Below are positions 54,801 through 63,540 of a stretch of DNA of 64,000 nt, in pieces. Under the pieces are notes generated by a model that had not been told where the DNA came from, did not search any database, and saw only the letters and a program-made list of their open reading frames with translations. This stretch comes from Vicingus serpentipes (lineage in GTDB: Bacteria; Bacteroidota; Bacteroidia; Flavobacteriales_E; Vicingaceae). Position numbers and translations under genes: made by a program. The stretch spans positions 124,001 through 188,000 of the forward strand of contig NZ_VOOS01000005.1 in NCBI RefSeq assembly GCF_007993035.1, read 5' to 3'. The first letter of the stretch is position 1. Each line of letters begins with the position of its first letter.

Positions 54801-56095
54801 CTTCTGGTGGTGGAGCTTATACTTGGAACAATGGTTCTACACTCGATTCTTTAGTTGTTTCACCAATTTTAGATTCAACATACTCTGTAATAGTAAATAT
54901 TGGTGGTTGTGTCGATACAGCTTATTTTGCAATAACTGTAAATTCATTACCTATAATTAATTTTAGTGGCGTTGATACTATTTGTGATGGTGAATCGACC
55001 ACACTAACTGCTTCTGGAGGCACTTCTTATTTATGGAATACTGGAAGTACAAATGATTCCATAGTAGTTTCTCCAACAACAAATACAACTTATAATGTTG
55101 TTGCTACTGATGTAAACAATTGTTCAAATTCAGCGATTATTGATGTTGTTGTAAATAACTTACCGACAATAACTATTTCAAGCTCTCAAAACGATACCAT
55201 TTGCGAAGGTCAAACTTCAACACTTGCAGCAAATGGTGCAAATAGTTATGAATGGAGTACAACAGAATTAACTCCATCAATAGATGTGAGTCCTACTGTA
55301 AATACAACTTATAATGTAGAGGGTACAAATACAAATGGGTGTAAAAACACTGCTAGTTTTACATTAAACGTAGCTACACAACCAACTGCTTCAATAATGG
55401 GTATAACAGAAATTTGTGAAAATGGAGAAACTACATTAACTGCTTCAGGAGGCTTAACCTATCTATGGAGTAACACTGAAATAACACCTTCAATAACTGT
55501 TTCTCCTTCAGATACGACTGTTTACTCGGTAGTTAGCATTATTAATTCATGTGTTAGTGATACTGCTAAAATCACAGTAAATGTAATTCTTAATCCTTCA
55601 ATAAATGCTTATAGTGATACCCTGATTAATTTAGGTCAATCTGTACAACTATTAGTACAAGGAGATGCTCCTTTTTTATGGTCTCCTACAAATGATTTAT
55701 CATGTATAACTTGTGAAAATCCAGTTGCTACACCAACAGAAACAACAGTTTATTGTGCTGAAGTTACTATAAATAATTGTTCTAGTTCAGCATGTGTAAC
55801 GGTGGAAGTTGAAAATATTTGTGGGGAACTATTTGTACCAGATGCTTTTTCTCCTAATAATGATGGCAACAACGATTGCTTAAAAGTATATAGTAATTGT
55901 TTGGACGAAGTATTGTTTAGGGTATATTCTCGTTGGGGAGAATTAATTTATGAATCTACCGAAATTAATGGGTGCTGGGACGGAACATACCACGGCAAAG
56001 AATTAAATAGTGGTGCTTATGCATATACCGTAAAAGCTTTATTGGTTAATGGTGTGGAAGTTGATATTAAAGGAAATACAACATTATTTAAATAA
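51818..56095 (+). CDS. Giant T9SS type B adhesin with Ig-like repeats
   Basis: 1,425-residue surface protein. Signal peptide (YFTLLSIAFLFSILLYSQS), three jelly-roll domains of the type seen in pre-peptidase C-terminal regions (DDVWYTFVANSTNMTITVD, DVWFSVIVPASGELDIH, SWLTFTADATTAELFV; to about 440), two diverged Ig-like domains, then nine repeats of about 71 residues with core IC-x-G-x-xTTL-x-ASGG-x-SY-x-W, and a C-terminal CHU_C domain (FVPDAFSPNNDGNNDCLKVY, YSRWGELIYE, CWDGTYHGKELNSGAYAYTV). Type B cargo of this kind is typically a gliding or attachment adhesin. Genes for a TPR-PD40-OmpA protein and a PorP/SprF protein follow directly. Confidence 0.88.
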   Translation: MIKYFTLLSIAFLFSILLYSQSDECLNAVVINPTFTTCSFQAGSSANATESLPSCSGGGNADDDVWYTFVANSTNMTITVDPTTGYDAVIQLYTGTCGSLTSIQCEDVNGPNGDEVLSNQTLTIGNTYFIRVYNYSAGWGSATFNICVTGLAPPINDTPCNAYALSTVTPSCNFEIYTNSGAGNSSVPTPSGCGGSTPFDGGYLGSDVWFSVIVPASGELDIHTLSVDFADGAMALYSGACGALTLVECDDDGEPGDGILMPHIYATGLTPGATMYIRVWEYDNDNNGQFGICVSTPDNDDCANSQEICDLNGYGGITSSAYTVDFPSNMTGTGQNGIANSNPTAPFGQGYGGVSPVQIDNNSWLTFTADATTAELFVQVNYCSNGNGMQMQIFSGTNCTNFTAVSTFLETTNSQTITASGLTPGNQYYIMIDGFAGDICSYTISATSGVQVVEITSTKTNICLGDTASLDAEVTGTGSYTYTWSSTPAGLSSSSPSVNVNPSQNTLYTVDITGVCGSVSTANLYVTVNPLPTVNITASDTEICLNQVISLNGNVSSGTAPFTHLWSGNGQPFLNTSSSETPNFNGSTDGDYTLLYELTDTIGCTTSDSIILKVNPIPFITISGIDSICNGDTTLLVASGGTSFLWSNTSTNDSIFVSPTSDTNYSITVTDSNSCNNSGNIDVIVNPLPNPSISGTLIICQGNSTSLTASGGNTYSWSTGDTSATINITPITDSSYTVTAINANGCFDTTSVTVQVNPKPTASLSGIDTICIGNSTTLFANGGNSYTWNNGSTLDSLIVSPTNDSIFSVVANINSCLDTAYYTVVVNSLPIPIITGIDTICNGELTTLTASGGISYSWNTGSTNDSIIVSPSLDSTYSVTITDVNNCSNSTNINVVVNTLPNPTINGSSLICSGSSTTLTASGGTSYLWNNGASTPDITVSPIIDSTYIVTVSNANNCSDTVSTTVQVVSNPNGLITSSNGSNFLCIGNATTLSASGGGAYTWNNGSTLDSLVVSPILDSTYSVIVNIGGCVDTAYFAITVNSLPIINFSGVDTICDGESTTLTASGGTSYLWNTGSTNDSIVVSPTTNTTYNVVATDVNNCSNSAIIDVVVNNLPTITISSSQNDTICEGQTSTLAANGANSYEWSTTELTPSIDVSPTVNTTYNVEGTNTNGCKNTASFTLNVATQPTASIMGITEICENGETTLTASGGLTYLWSNTEITPSITVSPSDTTVYSVVSIINSCVSDTAKITVNVILNPSINAYSDTLINLGQSVQLLVQGDAPFLWSPTNDLSCITCENPVATPTETTVYCAEVTINNCSSSACVTVEVENICGELFVPDAFSPNNDGNNDCLKVYSNCLDEVLFRVYSRWGELIYESTEINGCWDGTYHGKELNSGAYAYTVKALLVNGVEVDIKGNTTLFK
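53684..55620 (+). repeat. Nine Ig-like repeats with a three-domain super-repeat
   Basis: Nine repeats of about 71 residues cover 53684-55620. Repeats 1-3 match repeats 4-6 in order, and repeat 7 begins a third cycle: GIDSICNGD (53684), GIDTICNGE (54320) and GVDTICDGE (54965) are 636 and 645 bp apart. Repeats 3 and 6 share NNGSTLDSL-VSP and the DTAY ending; 1, 4 and 7 share a NNCSNS-type ending. Confidence 0.8.
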
Positions 56096-56096
56096 G

Positions 56097-58079
56097 ATGA
56101 GAAGGTTATTGGTGTTATGCATATTAATCTTTTCTTCTCAACTTATAGTTGGGCAAAATATTCCTTTTGATAAAAACAACTTCACTGATAAAGAAAGATT
56201 GAAAAGTGCTTTAAAAAACATACAAGAAGGAGATGCCTTTTATTTTTCTAATATCTATTCAAAAGCATTAGAAAAGTTTTCGGAAGCAAATACTTTTAAC
56301 CCTAAAAATGCTGACTTAAACGCTAAAATAGGTGATTGTTATTTGCGCACTGGAGAATATAAAAAAGCACAACTTTCATTAGAAAAAGCATATCAATTAA
56401 ATCCTGAAATGGATGGATATTTTCTCTATTTATTAGGAAAAACTTATCATATAAATAACAACTTTAAAAGTGCTATAGAGTTCTATAAAAAAGCAAAATC
56501 AAAAGGGTCAAACTTAAATTCATCTGCTATAGAAACAGCAGGTAAAAAAATAGAAGAATGTGAATTTGGAAAAGAGTTAGTGGCTTCATCTGTTAAAGTT
56601 GTAATTACAAATGTTGGCAACCTTATTAATAGTGCTGATCATGAATATGTTCCTGTAATTACTGCTGATGAATCGGAAATGTTTTTTACTTCTAGAAGAA
56701 AAAATACTACAGGAGGAAAAAGAGATTACTTAATTGACGACTACTACGAAGATATTTATTATTCAAAAAAAGAAAATGAGACTTGGAGTGAAGCTGTAAA
56801 TATAAGCTCTCCAATTAATAGTGAATTTCATGATGCAACAGTTGGATTATCAATAGATGGACAGAAATTATTTATTTACAGAGACAATGCTAAAGGAGAT
56901 GGAAATATCTTGGTAACAGAACGAACTGGTAATAGCTGGAGTGAACCTGAAGAACTTCCAAACCCAATAAATTCAAAACATCAAGAAACCTCTGCTTGTT
57001 TCTCTTATACTGGCAAAACAATTTATTTTGTTAGTGACAGACCAGGTGGATATGGAGGAAAAGACATTTATAAATCAGACTTAGATGAAAAAGGAAAATG
57101 GGGGAACGCACAAAACCTTGGAGCAACAATAAATACTCCTTTTGATGAAGACGCTATTTTTTTACATGCTGATGGCAAAACACTTTATTTTAGCTCAAAA
57201 GGACACCAAACTATGGGAGGGTATGATATTTTTAAAAGTGTTTTTGAAAAAAATAAATGGTCAACACCAATAAATCTAGGTTATCCTATAAATTCTGCAG
57301 ATGATGATGTTTGCTTTGTATTATCTGCAAATGGAAAGTATGGTTATTACACTTCCGAAAAAGTAGAAGGACAAGGGAAAAAAGACATTTATAAATTAAC
57401 TTTTGAAGTAAAAGATGATAAACCAAGACTTACATTATTGAAAGGGATTGTTTACGATAGTAAATCAAAAGAATTATTGAGCGCACAAATAGAAATTTTT
57501 GACAATACTGAAAACAAATTAGTTTCTACTTATCATTCAAACAGTGTTACAGGAAAATACATTGTTTCATTACCTGCAGGTCATGATTATGGAATTAGTG
57601 TTCGAAAAGAAGGTTATTTATTTTACTCTCAAAACATAAATATACCTGATACAGCAGCATTTCAAGAAATTAAAAAAGACATTGGTTTAGATAAAATTGA
57701 AGCTGGAAAGAAAGTGGTGTTAATGAATATTTTTTATGACTACAATAAATCTTCCTTAAGAACATCTTCTTTTAATGAATTAGATAAAGTTGTGGAATTA
57801 TTAAACAAAAACCCTAAAATGAAAGTAGAACTAGGCGCACATTCTGATTCTAGAGGAAGCGATGGATATAATTTAAAACTGTCGCAAGACAGAGCTCAAT
57901 CTTGTGTTGATTATTTAACCTCTAAAGGAATAGACAAAGTAAGACTAAACGCAAAAGGCTATGGGGAATCTAAACCAATAATTTTAGAAACCGAAATTAA
58001 TAACCTTAAAACCGAAGATGAAAAAGAAAAAGCTCATCAACAAAACCGACGAACCGAATTTAAAATATTAGAACATTAA
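56097..58079 (+). CDS. OmpA family protein with TPR, PD40 and carboxypeptidase-regulatory-like domains (PorE-like)
   Basis: 660 residues starting at the ATG at 56097 (one base after the adhesin stop); a longer frame from 56049 lies inside the adhesin gene. Signal peptide (RRLLVLCILIFSSQLIVGQ), TPR helices (about 28-150), PD40 propeller repeats (about 185-430, DEDAIFLHADGKTLYFSS, GGYDIFKS), a CarboxypepD_reg-like fold (about 445-530) and an OmpA domain (about 545-660) with LGAHSDSRGSDGYNLKLSQDRAQ, whose Asp and Arg contact peptidoglycan. This order matches PorE-type proteins that tether T9SS parts to peptidoglycan. The context suggests it anchors the adhesin complex. Its stop overlaps the next start. 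Confidence 0.87.
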   Translation: MRRLLVLCILIFSSQLIVGQNIPFDKNNFTDKERLKSALKNIQEGDAFYFSNIYSKALEKFSEANTFNPKNADLNAKIGDCYLRTGEYKKAQLSLEKAYQLNPEMDGYFLYLLGKTYHINNNFKSAIEFYKKAKSKGSNLNSSAIETAGKKIEECEFGKELVASSVKVVITNVGNLINSADHEYVPVITADESEMFFTSRRKNTTGGKRDYLIDDYYEDIYYSKKENETWSEAVNISSPINSEFHDATVGLSIDGQKLFIYRDNAKGDGNILVTERTGNSWSEPEELPNPINSKHQETSACFSYTGKTIYFVSDRPGGYGGKDIYKSDLDEKGKWGNAQNLGATINTPFDEDAIFLHADGKTLYFSSKGHQTMGGYDIFKSVFEKNKWSTPINLGYPINSADDDVCFVLSANGKYGYYTSEKVEGQGKKDIYKLTFEVKDDKPRLTLLKGIVYDSKSKELLSAQIEIFDNTENKLVSTYHSNSVTGKYIVSLPAGHDYGISVRKEGYLFYSQNINIPDTAAFQEIKKDIGLDKIEAGKKVVLMNIFYDYNKSSLRTSSFNELDKVVELLNKNPKMKVELGAHSDSRGSDGYNLKLSQDRAQSCVDYLTSKGIDKVRLNAKGYGESKPIILETEINNLKTEDEKEKAHQQNRRTEFKILEH

Positions 58080-59125
58080 TGAAAGTCAAACATCTATATA
58101 TCATCCTTATTTTTAATATTCTTTCAGCATTCAGTCTAAATGCTCAAGATATTCATTTAACACAAACTAATATGACTCCACTATTAGTTAATCCTGCAAA
58201 TGCTGGAGCAGAATATGAAATACGCGGAATACTAAATTACCGATCTCAATGGACAAGTTCTGATGCACCATTTAAAACTATGATGGCATCTTACGATATG
58301 AATTTTAAAAAAGGAAAACAATCTAAGTTTGGATATTTTGCAGGGGGTATTTATTTATTTAACGACAAAGCCGGCACAGCAAACATTACAACAAATCAAG
58401 CAAATTTAAGTATTGCTTACCATGTTAATCTTAATTCAAAAAACACACTTGGTGTTGGTATTCAAGGAGGTTATTTTCAACGCTCTACAAGTACTTCTGA
58501 TTTAAAATGGGGAAGTCAATTTGATGGTTACTCTTATAACGCTGATTATTCAACTGGAGAAGCTGCAGGAGATAAATTTACTGTTGGTTCTACCGATTAT
58601 AATACTGGATTAGTTTGGACTTATAGAAATGATGAAAAATATTTTTCTGGTGAAAAAATCATCATAACTTCAGGATTATCTTTTCACCATATAAATAAAC
58701 CTAGCTATGAAAATCAAGGTTTAGTTACAGATAATCTATATAATAGATGGATTGGACACTCAAGTGCTACAATTGGTTTAAATACTAAAATATCTATACT
58801 TCCTTATATTTTTTATTCTTATCAAGGAGAAATTGATGAGGCTATGTTTGGATCTAATATGCTTTATTCTCTAAAAAATTCATCTACATACACCAATAAT
58901 ATTAAAGGAATGGCAATAGGTGGCGGGGCATTTTATAGATGGAATGATGCCGTAATTTTAACCATCCTTGCTCAATACTCTAATTATATGTTTGAGTTTA
59001 GTTACGACATAAACACCTCTTCTTACAGCAATGCAACAGGTGGTAACGGAGCTTTTGAACTATCAATACAATATGTTTATCCTAGTCCTTTTGGTGGTGT
59101 TAAAAGTAGATCAAGGTTCAATTAA
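58079..59125 (+). CDS. PorP/SprF family T9SS outer-membrane protein
   Basis: 348 residues with signal peptide (MKVKHLYIILIFNILSAFSLNAQ) and hallmark DIHLTQTNMTPLLVNPANAGAEYEIRGILNYRSQW (in two parts: HLTQTNMTPLLVNPANAG and LNYRSQW). Alternating strands continue to a C-terminal YVYPSPFGGVKSRSRF. Overlaps the previous stop by one base (TAATG). Probable client is the adhesin at 51818-56095. It differs clearly from the PorP/SprF protein at 6567-7502. Confidence 0.88.
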   Translation: MKVKHLYIILIFNILSAFSLNAQDIHLTQTNMTPLLVNPANAGAEYEIRGILNYRSQWTSSDAPFKTMMASYDMNFKKGKQSKFGYFAGGIYLFNDKAGTANITTNQANLSIAYHVNLNSKNTLGVGIQGGYFQRSTSTSDLKWGSQFDGYSYNADYSTGEAAGDKFTVGSTDYNTGLVWTYRNDEKYFSGEKIIITSGLSFHHINKPSYENQGLVTDNLYNRWIGHSSATIGLNTKISILPYIFYSYQGEIDEAMFGSNMLYSLKNSSTYTNNIKGMAIGGGAFYRWNDAVILTILAQYSNYMFEFSYDINTSSYSNATGGNGAFELSIQYVYPSPFGGVKSRSRFN

Positions 59126-59126
59126 C

Positions 59127-59780
59127 TTATTGTATAATATTATGCTTTATTGCTTTTTGAACAGCTTCCATTTTGTTATGAACCTGTAATTTTTTATAAA
59201 TATTCTCAATATGCTTACGAACTGTTGCTGGGCTAATAATTAAATTATCTGCTATTTGCTGGTAATTAAGTCCTTTTGACAATTGTTCTAAAATTTCTGT
59301 TTCACGACTGCTCAGCTTAATTTCTTCTTGCTGAACTTTGTCTCCTGTCATTTTCTCTGGATGACGTAAAATATTTAACGTTTTCAAAGCAACAGAAGGA
59401 GTCATAGCAGCCCCTCCCTCTAAAACATCTAAAATTGCTTTATGCAATTCTTCTGGATTGGTTTCTTTTAATAAATAACCATCTGCTCCTGCTTGTATTG
59501 CATTAAAAATATTATCATCATCATCATAAACAGTAAGCATTAATATTTTAATGTGAGGAAACTTATTTTTTACATATTCAGTAGTTGAAATACCATCCTT
59601 TTCTGGCATTTGAATATCCATTAAAATAACATCAACATTATGATCTTGTTCCAACTTACCTATAAACTCATTTCCATTTGCTCCTCTAAACTTAAATTTT
59701 AAGTCATCAAAAAAAGAAATTTTTTCTTCCACCGCTTTAGCTAAAAAGCCATTATCTTCTGCTACTGCTACTCTTATCAT
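59127..59780 (-). CDS. LuxR/NarL family response regulator
   Basis: 217 residues. The receiver domain shows acidic EDN at 8-10, phosphoacceptor Asp55 in ILMDIQMPEKDG and Lys105 in LLKETN. The C-terminal GerE-type helix-turn-helix reads LSSRETEILEQLSKGLNYQQIADNL (about 155-179) with TVRKHIENIYKKL. Probably activated by the kinase encoded upstream at 59855-61687. Its stop is one base from the end of the convergent PorP gene. Confidence 0.95.
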   Translation of the reverse strand: MIRVAVAEDNGFLAKAVEEKISFFDDLKFKFRGANGNEFIGKLEQDHNVDVILMDIQMPEKDGISTTEYVKNKFPHIKILMLTVYDDDDNIFNAIQAGADGYLLKETNPEELHKAILDVLEGGAAMTPSVALKTLNILRHPEKMTGDKVQQEEIKLSSRETEILEQLSKGLNYQQIADNLIISPATVRKHIENIYKKLQVHNKMEAVQKAIKHNIIQ

Positions 59781-59854
59781 GTTTTTAGTTTTATGTTATT
59801 TCAAAGGTATTTAGCCTTTCAATAATAAACTATACGGCATTTGTCTTATTTCGT

Positions 59855-61687
59855 TCAATTAAATTCAGCTATAGGTATTTCTAAAATAATTTCTGTACCT
59901 TCTTTTGGTGTTGAGTTTATAGCGAAATTTGCATGAATAGCAGAAGCTCTATTTTTCATATTCTCCAATCCGTTTCCTAATTGTATTTCAGCCATTTTAA
60001 ATCCAATTCCATCATCATTTATTGATAACACCAAAAAATCATTCTTTTCAGTGATTAATAAAGAAACATTTGTTGCTGCAGCATATTTCATCGCATTATT
60101 TATTGCTTCTTGCACAACCCGATATATACTAACTCCTTGAATTGAGTTTAAATGAAAATTATTACTCAACTCCACATTAAAGTTAAATACTGTTTGCTCT
60201 TGAGCTAGATTAGCATTTTCTATATACTTGTATAATCTAGACTTTAAATCTTCAAAAGAAATTTCATCTTTATTCAGTGCCCAAATGGTATCTCTCAATT
60301 GAGTAATTGTTGTCCTAGAGAAATTTGCAACATCAGTTAATTTGTCTGTTAATTTTTCATCAGCCGATTTAAAAAAGTGTTTCATGTTGTCAACTGATGA
60401 AATAATAAAAGTTAATTGAGCCCCAATATTATCATGTAAATCTCTAGATATTTTAAGTCGCTCTTCATGTAATTTACTTTGCAAAGTAATTTGAGCCAAT
60501 TGGTCTTTTAATCTGTTTTCTTCAAAAAGTCGTTGTTGCTTTTGTTTTTGCTGTTTGTATATAAATGAAGCTATAACAAAAAATAATAATACGATTAACC
60601 CCAAAACAAGCATCATGTAATTTCGTTGCTTCACCTTTAGCTCTTGTGCCGATATTTCTGCTTTTTGTTCAGCAATTTCTTTTTCCTTTTTTTCGGTGTC
60701 AAACTGTACTTCTAATTTTGCAATAGCATTATTTGTTGATTCATTTAACAATGAATCTTTTAATGCTTGTTGAATTTTTAAAAATTTGACCGTATTTAAA
60801 TTATCTCCTATTTTCTCATAACAAATTGCAGCATGCTCTGCAGCATATTGTCCTAAATGAATATATTTATTTGGTATGGCTTCATAGTAACACATTACAA
60901 ACCATTTTAAAGCCTCTTTATAATTTTCTTGAGCATAATAAAAATCAGCATACAACACTAAACATTCTGCTATCCCATAGGTATCGTTTCGTTTTTTACG
61001 AATAGCATACGATTCATCTAAGTATTCTTTTGATTTATTATAGTCTTTTTTAACTAAATAAGCTCCCGATAAATGTCCTAACGCGAAAGGAATACCTATG
61101 CTATCGTTTTGATTTCTTTTTAAATCTAGTGCCATATTGTAATAATAAATTGCAGAGTCAACATTTCCTGCGATCTCTTGAACAATACCATAATTATCGT
61201 ACACCGAATTTAAAGCTACCTCATCATTTATTTCTTTTAATAAATGAACCCCTTTTTGCATATATTCAATTGCTTTATCAATGTCCCTTCTTTTCATTGC
61301 AAAACCTAATTCGGCATAAGTTATCCCTGCATTAGATTTGTTATTGGTAGCTTCATAAATTTTAATGGCTTTTAAATTAAAATCTAATCGTTTATCATTA
61401 TTTCCTAAAAAAGCATTTATTAAAGCCAATTGGTTATAAATATCTGCTTCTGCTTCTTTGTCCTTTAATTGTTTTGCTTGACCTAATGCGTCTAAATAGA
61501 GTTTTTCGGCAACAGAAGTGTTTGCAACCACCTTATCATAAGGAATAGCTAATAATAGTTCTATTTGCTGTTCTTCTGTATAATTTTGAATTGAAGAGGC
61601 AATACTGTCAATATAATTTTGTGCAGACATTACTATTGACGACGATAGAAGTACTACTAAAATTATATTTTTTAAAATTAAGCGCAT
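59855..61687 (-). CDS. TPR-containing sensor histidine kinase (HisKA_3)
   Basis: 610 residues: signal peptide (LILKNIILVVLLSSSIVMSAQ), TPR repeats in the periplasm (about 60-310), a coil, one membrane helix (about 358-378), a second coil and a HisKA_3 dimerisation domain with LKISRDLHDNIGAQLTFIISS, whose His in DLHD is the phosphoacceptor. The ATPase domain has VVQEAINNAMKYA and NDDGIGF, followed by LGNGLENMKNRA. This is the usual partner of NarL-type regulators, and the response regulator follows on the same strand after 74 bases. The start codon directly abuts the T-tract of the pheS terminator. Confidence 0.93.
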   Translation of the reverse strand: MRLILKNIILVVLLSSSIVMSAQNYIDSIASSIQNYTEEQQIELLLAIPYDKVVANTSVAEKLYLDALGQAKQLKDKEAEADIYNQLALINAFLGNNDKRLDFNLKAIKIYEATNNKSNAGITYAELGFAMKRRDIDKAIEYMQKGVHLLKEINDEVALNSVYDNYGIVQEIAGNVDSAIYYYNMALDLKRNQNDSIGIPFALGHLSGAYLVKKDYNKSKEYLDESYAIRKKRNDTYGIAECLVLYADFYYAQENYKEALKWFVMCYYEAIPNKYIHLGQYAAEHAAICYEKIGDNLNTVKFLKIQQALKDSLLNESTNNAIAKLEVQFDTEKKEKEIAEQKAEISAQELKVKQRNYMMLVLGLIVLLFFVIASFIYKQQKQKQQRLFEENRLKDQLAQITLQSKLHEERLKISRDLHDNIGAQLTFIISSVDNMKHFFKSADEKLTDKLTDVANFSRTTITQLRDTIWALNKDEISFEDLKSRLYKYIENANLAQEQTVFNFNVELSNNFHLNSIQGVSIYRVVQEAINNAMKYAAATNVSLLITEKNDFLVLSINDDGIGFKMAEIQLGNGLENMKNRASAIHANFAINSTPKEGTEIILEIPIAEFN

Positions 61688-61715
61688 AAAAAAAGTCCCG
61701 ATAAAACGGGACTTT
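61688..61715 (-). terminator. Intrinsic terminator of pheS, abutting the kinase start codon
   Basis: On the minus strand AAAGTCCCG, loop TTTTAT, CGGGACTTT plus more T ends exactly at the ATG of the kinase gene (61687). Nine base pairs; no ribosome binding site fits between. Confidence 0.8.
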
Positions 61716-61744
61716 AAAAATAGTGTTTTTAAATCTTTTCTATA

Positions 61745-62767
61745 TTAAAAAGCTGATTTAAACTGTTCCAAAAATCGAATATCCCCTTCAGAATACAAGC
61801 GCAAATCATTTACTTTATATTTTAACATAGCTATACGCTCAACTCCCATTCCAAATGCAAAACCTGAATATTTTTTGCTATCTATTCCACAATTTTCAAG
61901 CACACTTGGATCAACCATTCCACAGCCTAAAATTTCAAGAAAACCTGTGTATTTACATACATTGCACCCTTTACTATTACAAACTGAACATGAAACATCC
62001 ATCTCAGCACTTGGCTCTGTGAATGGGAAATACGAAGGTCTTAATCTTATCTCTGTTTTTTCTCCAAACATTTCTTTTGCAAAGTATAATAGTGTTTGTT
62101 TTAAATCGGCAAACGAAACTTTCTCCGCGATGTATAAACCTTCTACTTGATGAAAAAAGCAATGCGCACGAGCAGAAATTGCTTCATTACGATAAACTCT
62201 TCCTGGCGACAATGTTCTAATTGGAGGTTTTGAATTTTCCATAATACGAACCTGAACAGAAGATGTATGCGTTCTTAATGCCATCTCCTTATCATCAGAC
62301 TTAACAAAGAATGTATCTTGCATGTCTCTTGCAGGATGTTCTGGTGGAAAGTTCAATGCTGAAAAATTATGCCAATCGTCTTCAATTTCTGGTCCTTCAG
62401 AAACTGTAAAACCAATTCGAGAAAAAATATCTATTATTTCTTTTCTTACCAATGAAATTGGGTGACGACTACCTAATGGTGTTGGATAACCTGGTCTAGA
62501 TAAATCAATATCATCAACTTTATCATTAGTAGTTATTAAATTACTTTTTAACTCATTAATTTTTTCTTGAGCTTTTTCTTTTAACTCGTTAATTAACTGC
62601 CCTACTTCTTTTTTTTGCTCATTAGGAACAATTTTAAAATCAGCAAACAAGTCTTTTAATACTCCTTTACTACCTAATATCTTAATTCTAAAAGCCTCAA
62701 TTTGTTCTTGATTGTCGGCATTAAAATTTTCAACTTCATTTAAGAGTTCTGCTATCTTTCCTTTCAT
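61745..62767 (-). CDS. pheS: Phenylalanyl-tRNA synthetase alpha subunit
   Basis: 340-residue class II synthetase subunit. N-terminal coiled coil, then PLGSRHPISLVRKEIIDIF (motif-1 region), GPEIEDDWHNFSALNFPPEHPARD, ALRTHTSSVQVR, YRNEAISARAHCFFHQVEGLYI (motif 2), RPSYFPFTEPSAEMDV and a C-terminal GFAFGMGVERIAMLKY (motif 3). The beta subunit is not in this window. Four cysteines in CSVCNSKGCNVC suggest a zinc knuckle, as seen in some bacteria. Cotranscribed with the cyclophilin gene one base upstream. Confidence 0.97.
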   Translation of the reverse strand: MKGKIAELLNEVENFNADNQEQIEAFRIKILGSKGVLKDLFADFKIVPNEQKKEVGQLINELKEKAQEKINELKSNLITTNDKVDDIDLSRPGYPTPLGSRHPISLVRKEIIDIFSRIGFTVSEGPEIEDDWHNFSALNFPPEHPARDMQDTFFVKSDDKEMALRTHTSSVQVRIMENSKPPIRTLSPGRVYRNEAISARAHCFFHQVEGLYIAEKVSFADLKQTLLYFAKEMFGEKTEIRLRPSYFPFTEPSAEMDVSCSVCNSKGCNVCKYTGFLEILGCGMVDPSVLENCGIDSKKYSGFAFGMGVERIAMLKYKVNDLRLYSEGDIRFLEQFKSAF

Positions 62768-62768
62768 C

Positions 62769-63464
62769 TTATTTCTTAACTATTTTAATAGTCATTTTAA
62801 TATCTTTTACAGGCCTATTTCTTTTATCTTTTTCAACCACAGCAATTTTCTCAACCACATCTAAGCCTTCTAAAACTTCTCCAAAAACAGTATAATCCAT
62901 ATCTAAAGATGGATAGCCCCCAATAGTTTCGTATGTTTTATATTGTTCTTCGGTATAAACTATCGGCTCTTTTCTTCGAGCATTTTTACCTTTTAGCATC
63001 TTGTCTATTTCTGCTCTTGTAAACGTTCTTCCTTCCACAATATAAAACTGGCAACCTGATGATGCTTTTGAGGGATTTATATTGTCTGGCTCACGAGCAG
63101 CGGCTAGCACTCCCTTTTTGTGAATAAGTGTAGAATTAAATTCTTCGGGAATAGTATAGCCAACATCTCCATCACCCAACATCGCTCCTGCTGGAGCAGT
63201 TTTAGAGTCAGGATCTCCTCCTTGAATCATAAAATCATTAATAACTCGATGAAACAATGTGCCATCATACATACCTTCTTTTACTAATTTTATAAAATTG
63301 TCTCGATGTTTAGGAGTTTCATTGTATAAAGCAATTTTAATATCCCCAAATTCAGTTGAAATTAAAACTTTAGCTTGCTTCGATTTATTCTGACCAACCA
63401 CAACTCCGCTAAGTAACAGCGATACAGCAAATAAGGTTGTATAAAATAATTTCTTAATCAACAT
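62769..63464 (-). CDS. Cyclophilin-type peptidyl-prolyl isomerase, secreted
   Basis: 231 residues. Signal peptide (FYTTLFAVSLLLSGVVVGQ) then a cyclophilin fold: FGDIKIALYNETPKHRDNFIKL, YDGTLFHRVINDFMIQGGDPDS (catalytic Arg and Gln/Gly motif), GVLAAAREPDNINPSKASSGCQFYI and DYTVFGEVLEGLDVVEKI. An insert of about 35 residues (FTRAEIDKMLKGKNARRKEP) is typical of Bacteroidota. It should help fold envelope proteins. Confidence 0.93.
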   Translation of the reverse strand: MLIKKLFYTTLFAVSLLLSGVVVGQNKSKQAKVLISTEFGDIKIALYNETPKHRDNFIKLVKEGMYDGTLFHRVINDFMIQGGDPDSKTAPAGAMLGDGDVGYTIPEEFNSTLIHKKGVLAAAREPDNINPSKASSGCQFYIVEGRTFTRAEIDKMLKGKNARRKEPIVYTEEQYKTYETIGGYPSLDMDYTVFGEVLEGLDVVEKIAVVEKDKRNRPVKDIKMTIKIVKK

Positions 63465-63540
63465 TTTATTATTATATTTGTTAATTACAAAACTAACAAA
63501 TTAAACGAATAGCTTTTTTGAGATTCTAAAATTTTAACCC

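Noticed and set aside
56049-56096. Upstream extension of the OmpA family gene
   Set aside because: It lies within the adhesin gene and destroys the signal peptide that begins at 56097.
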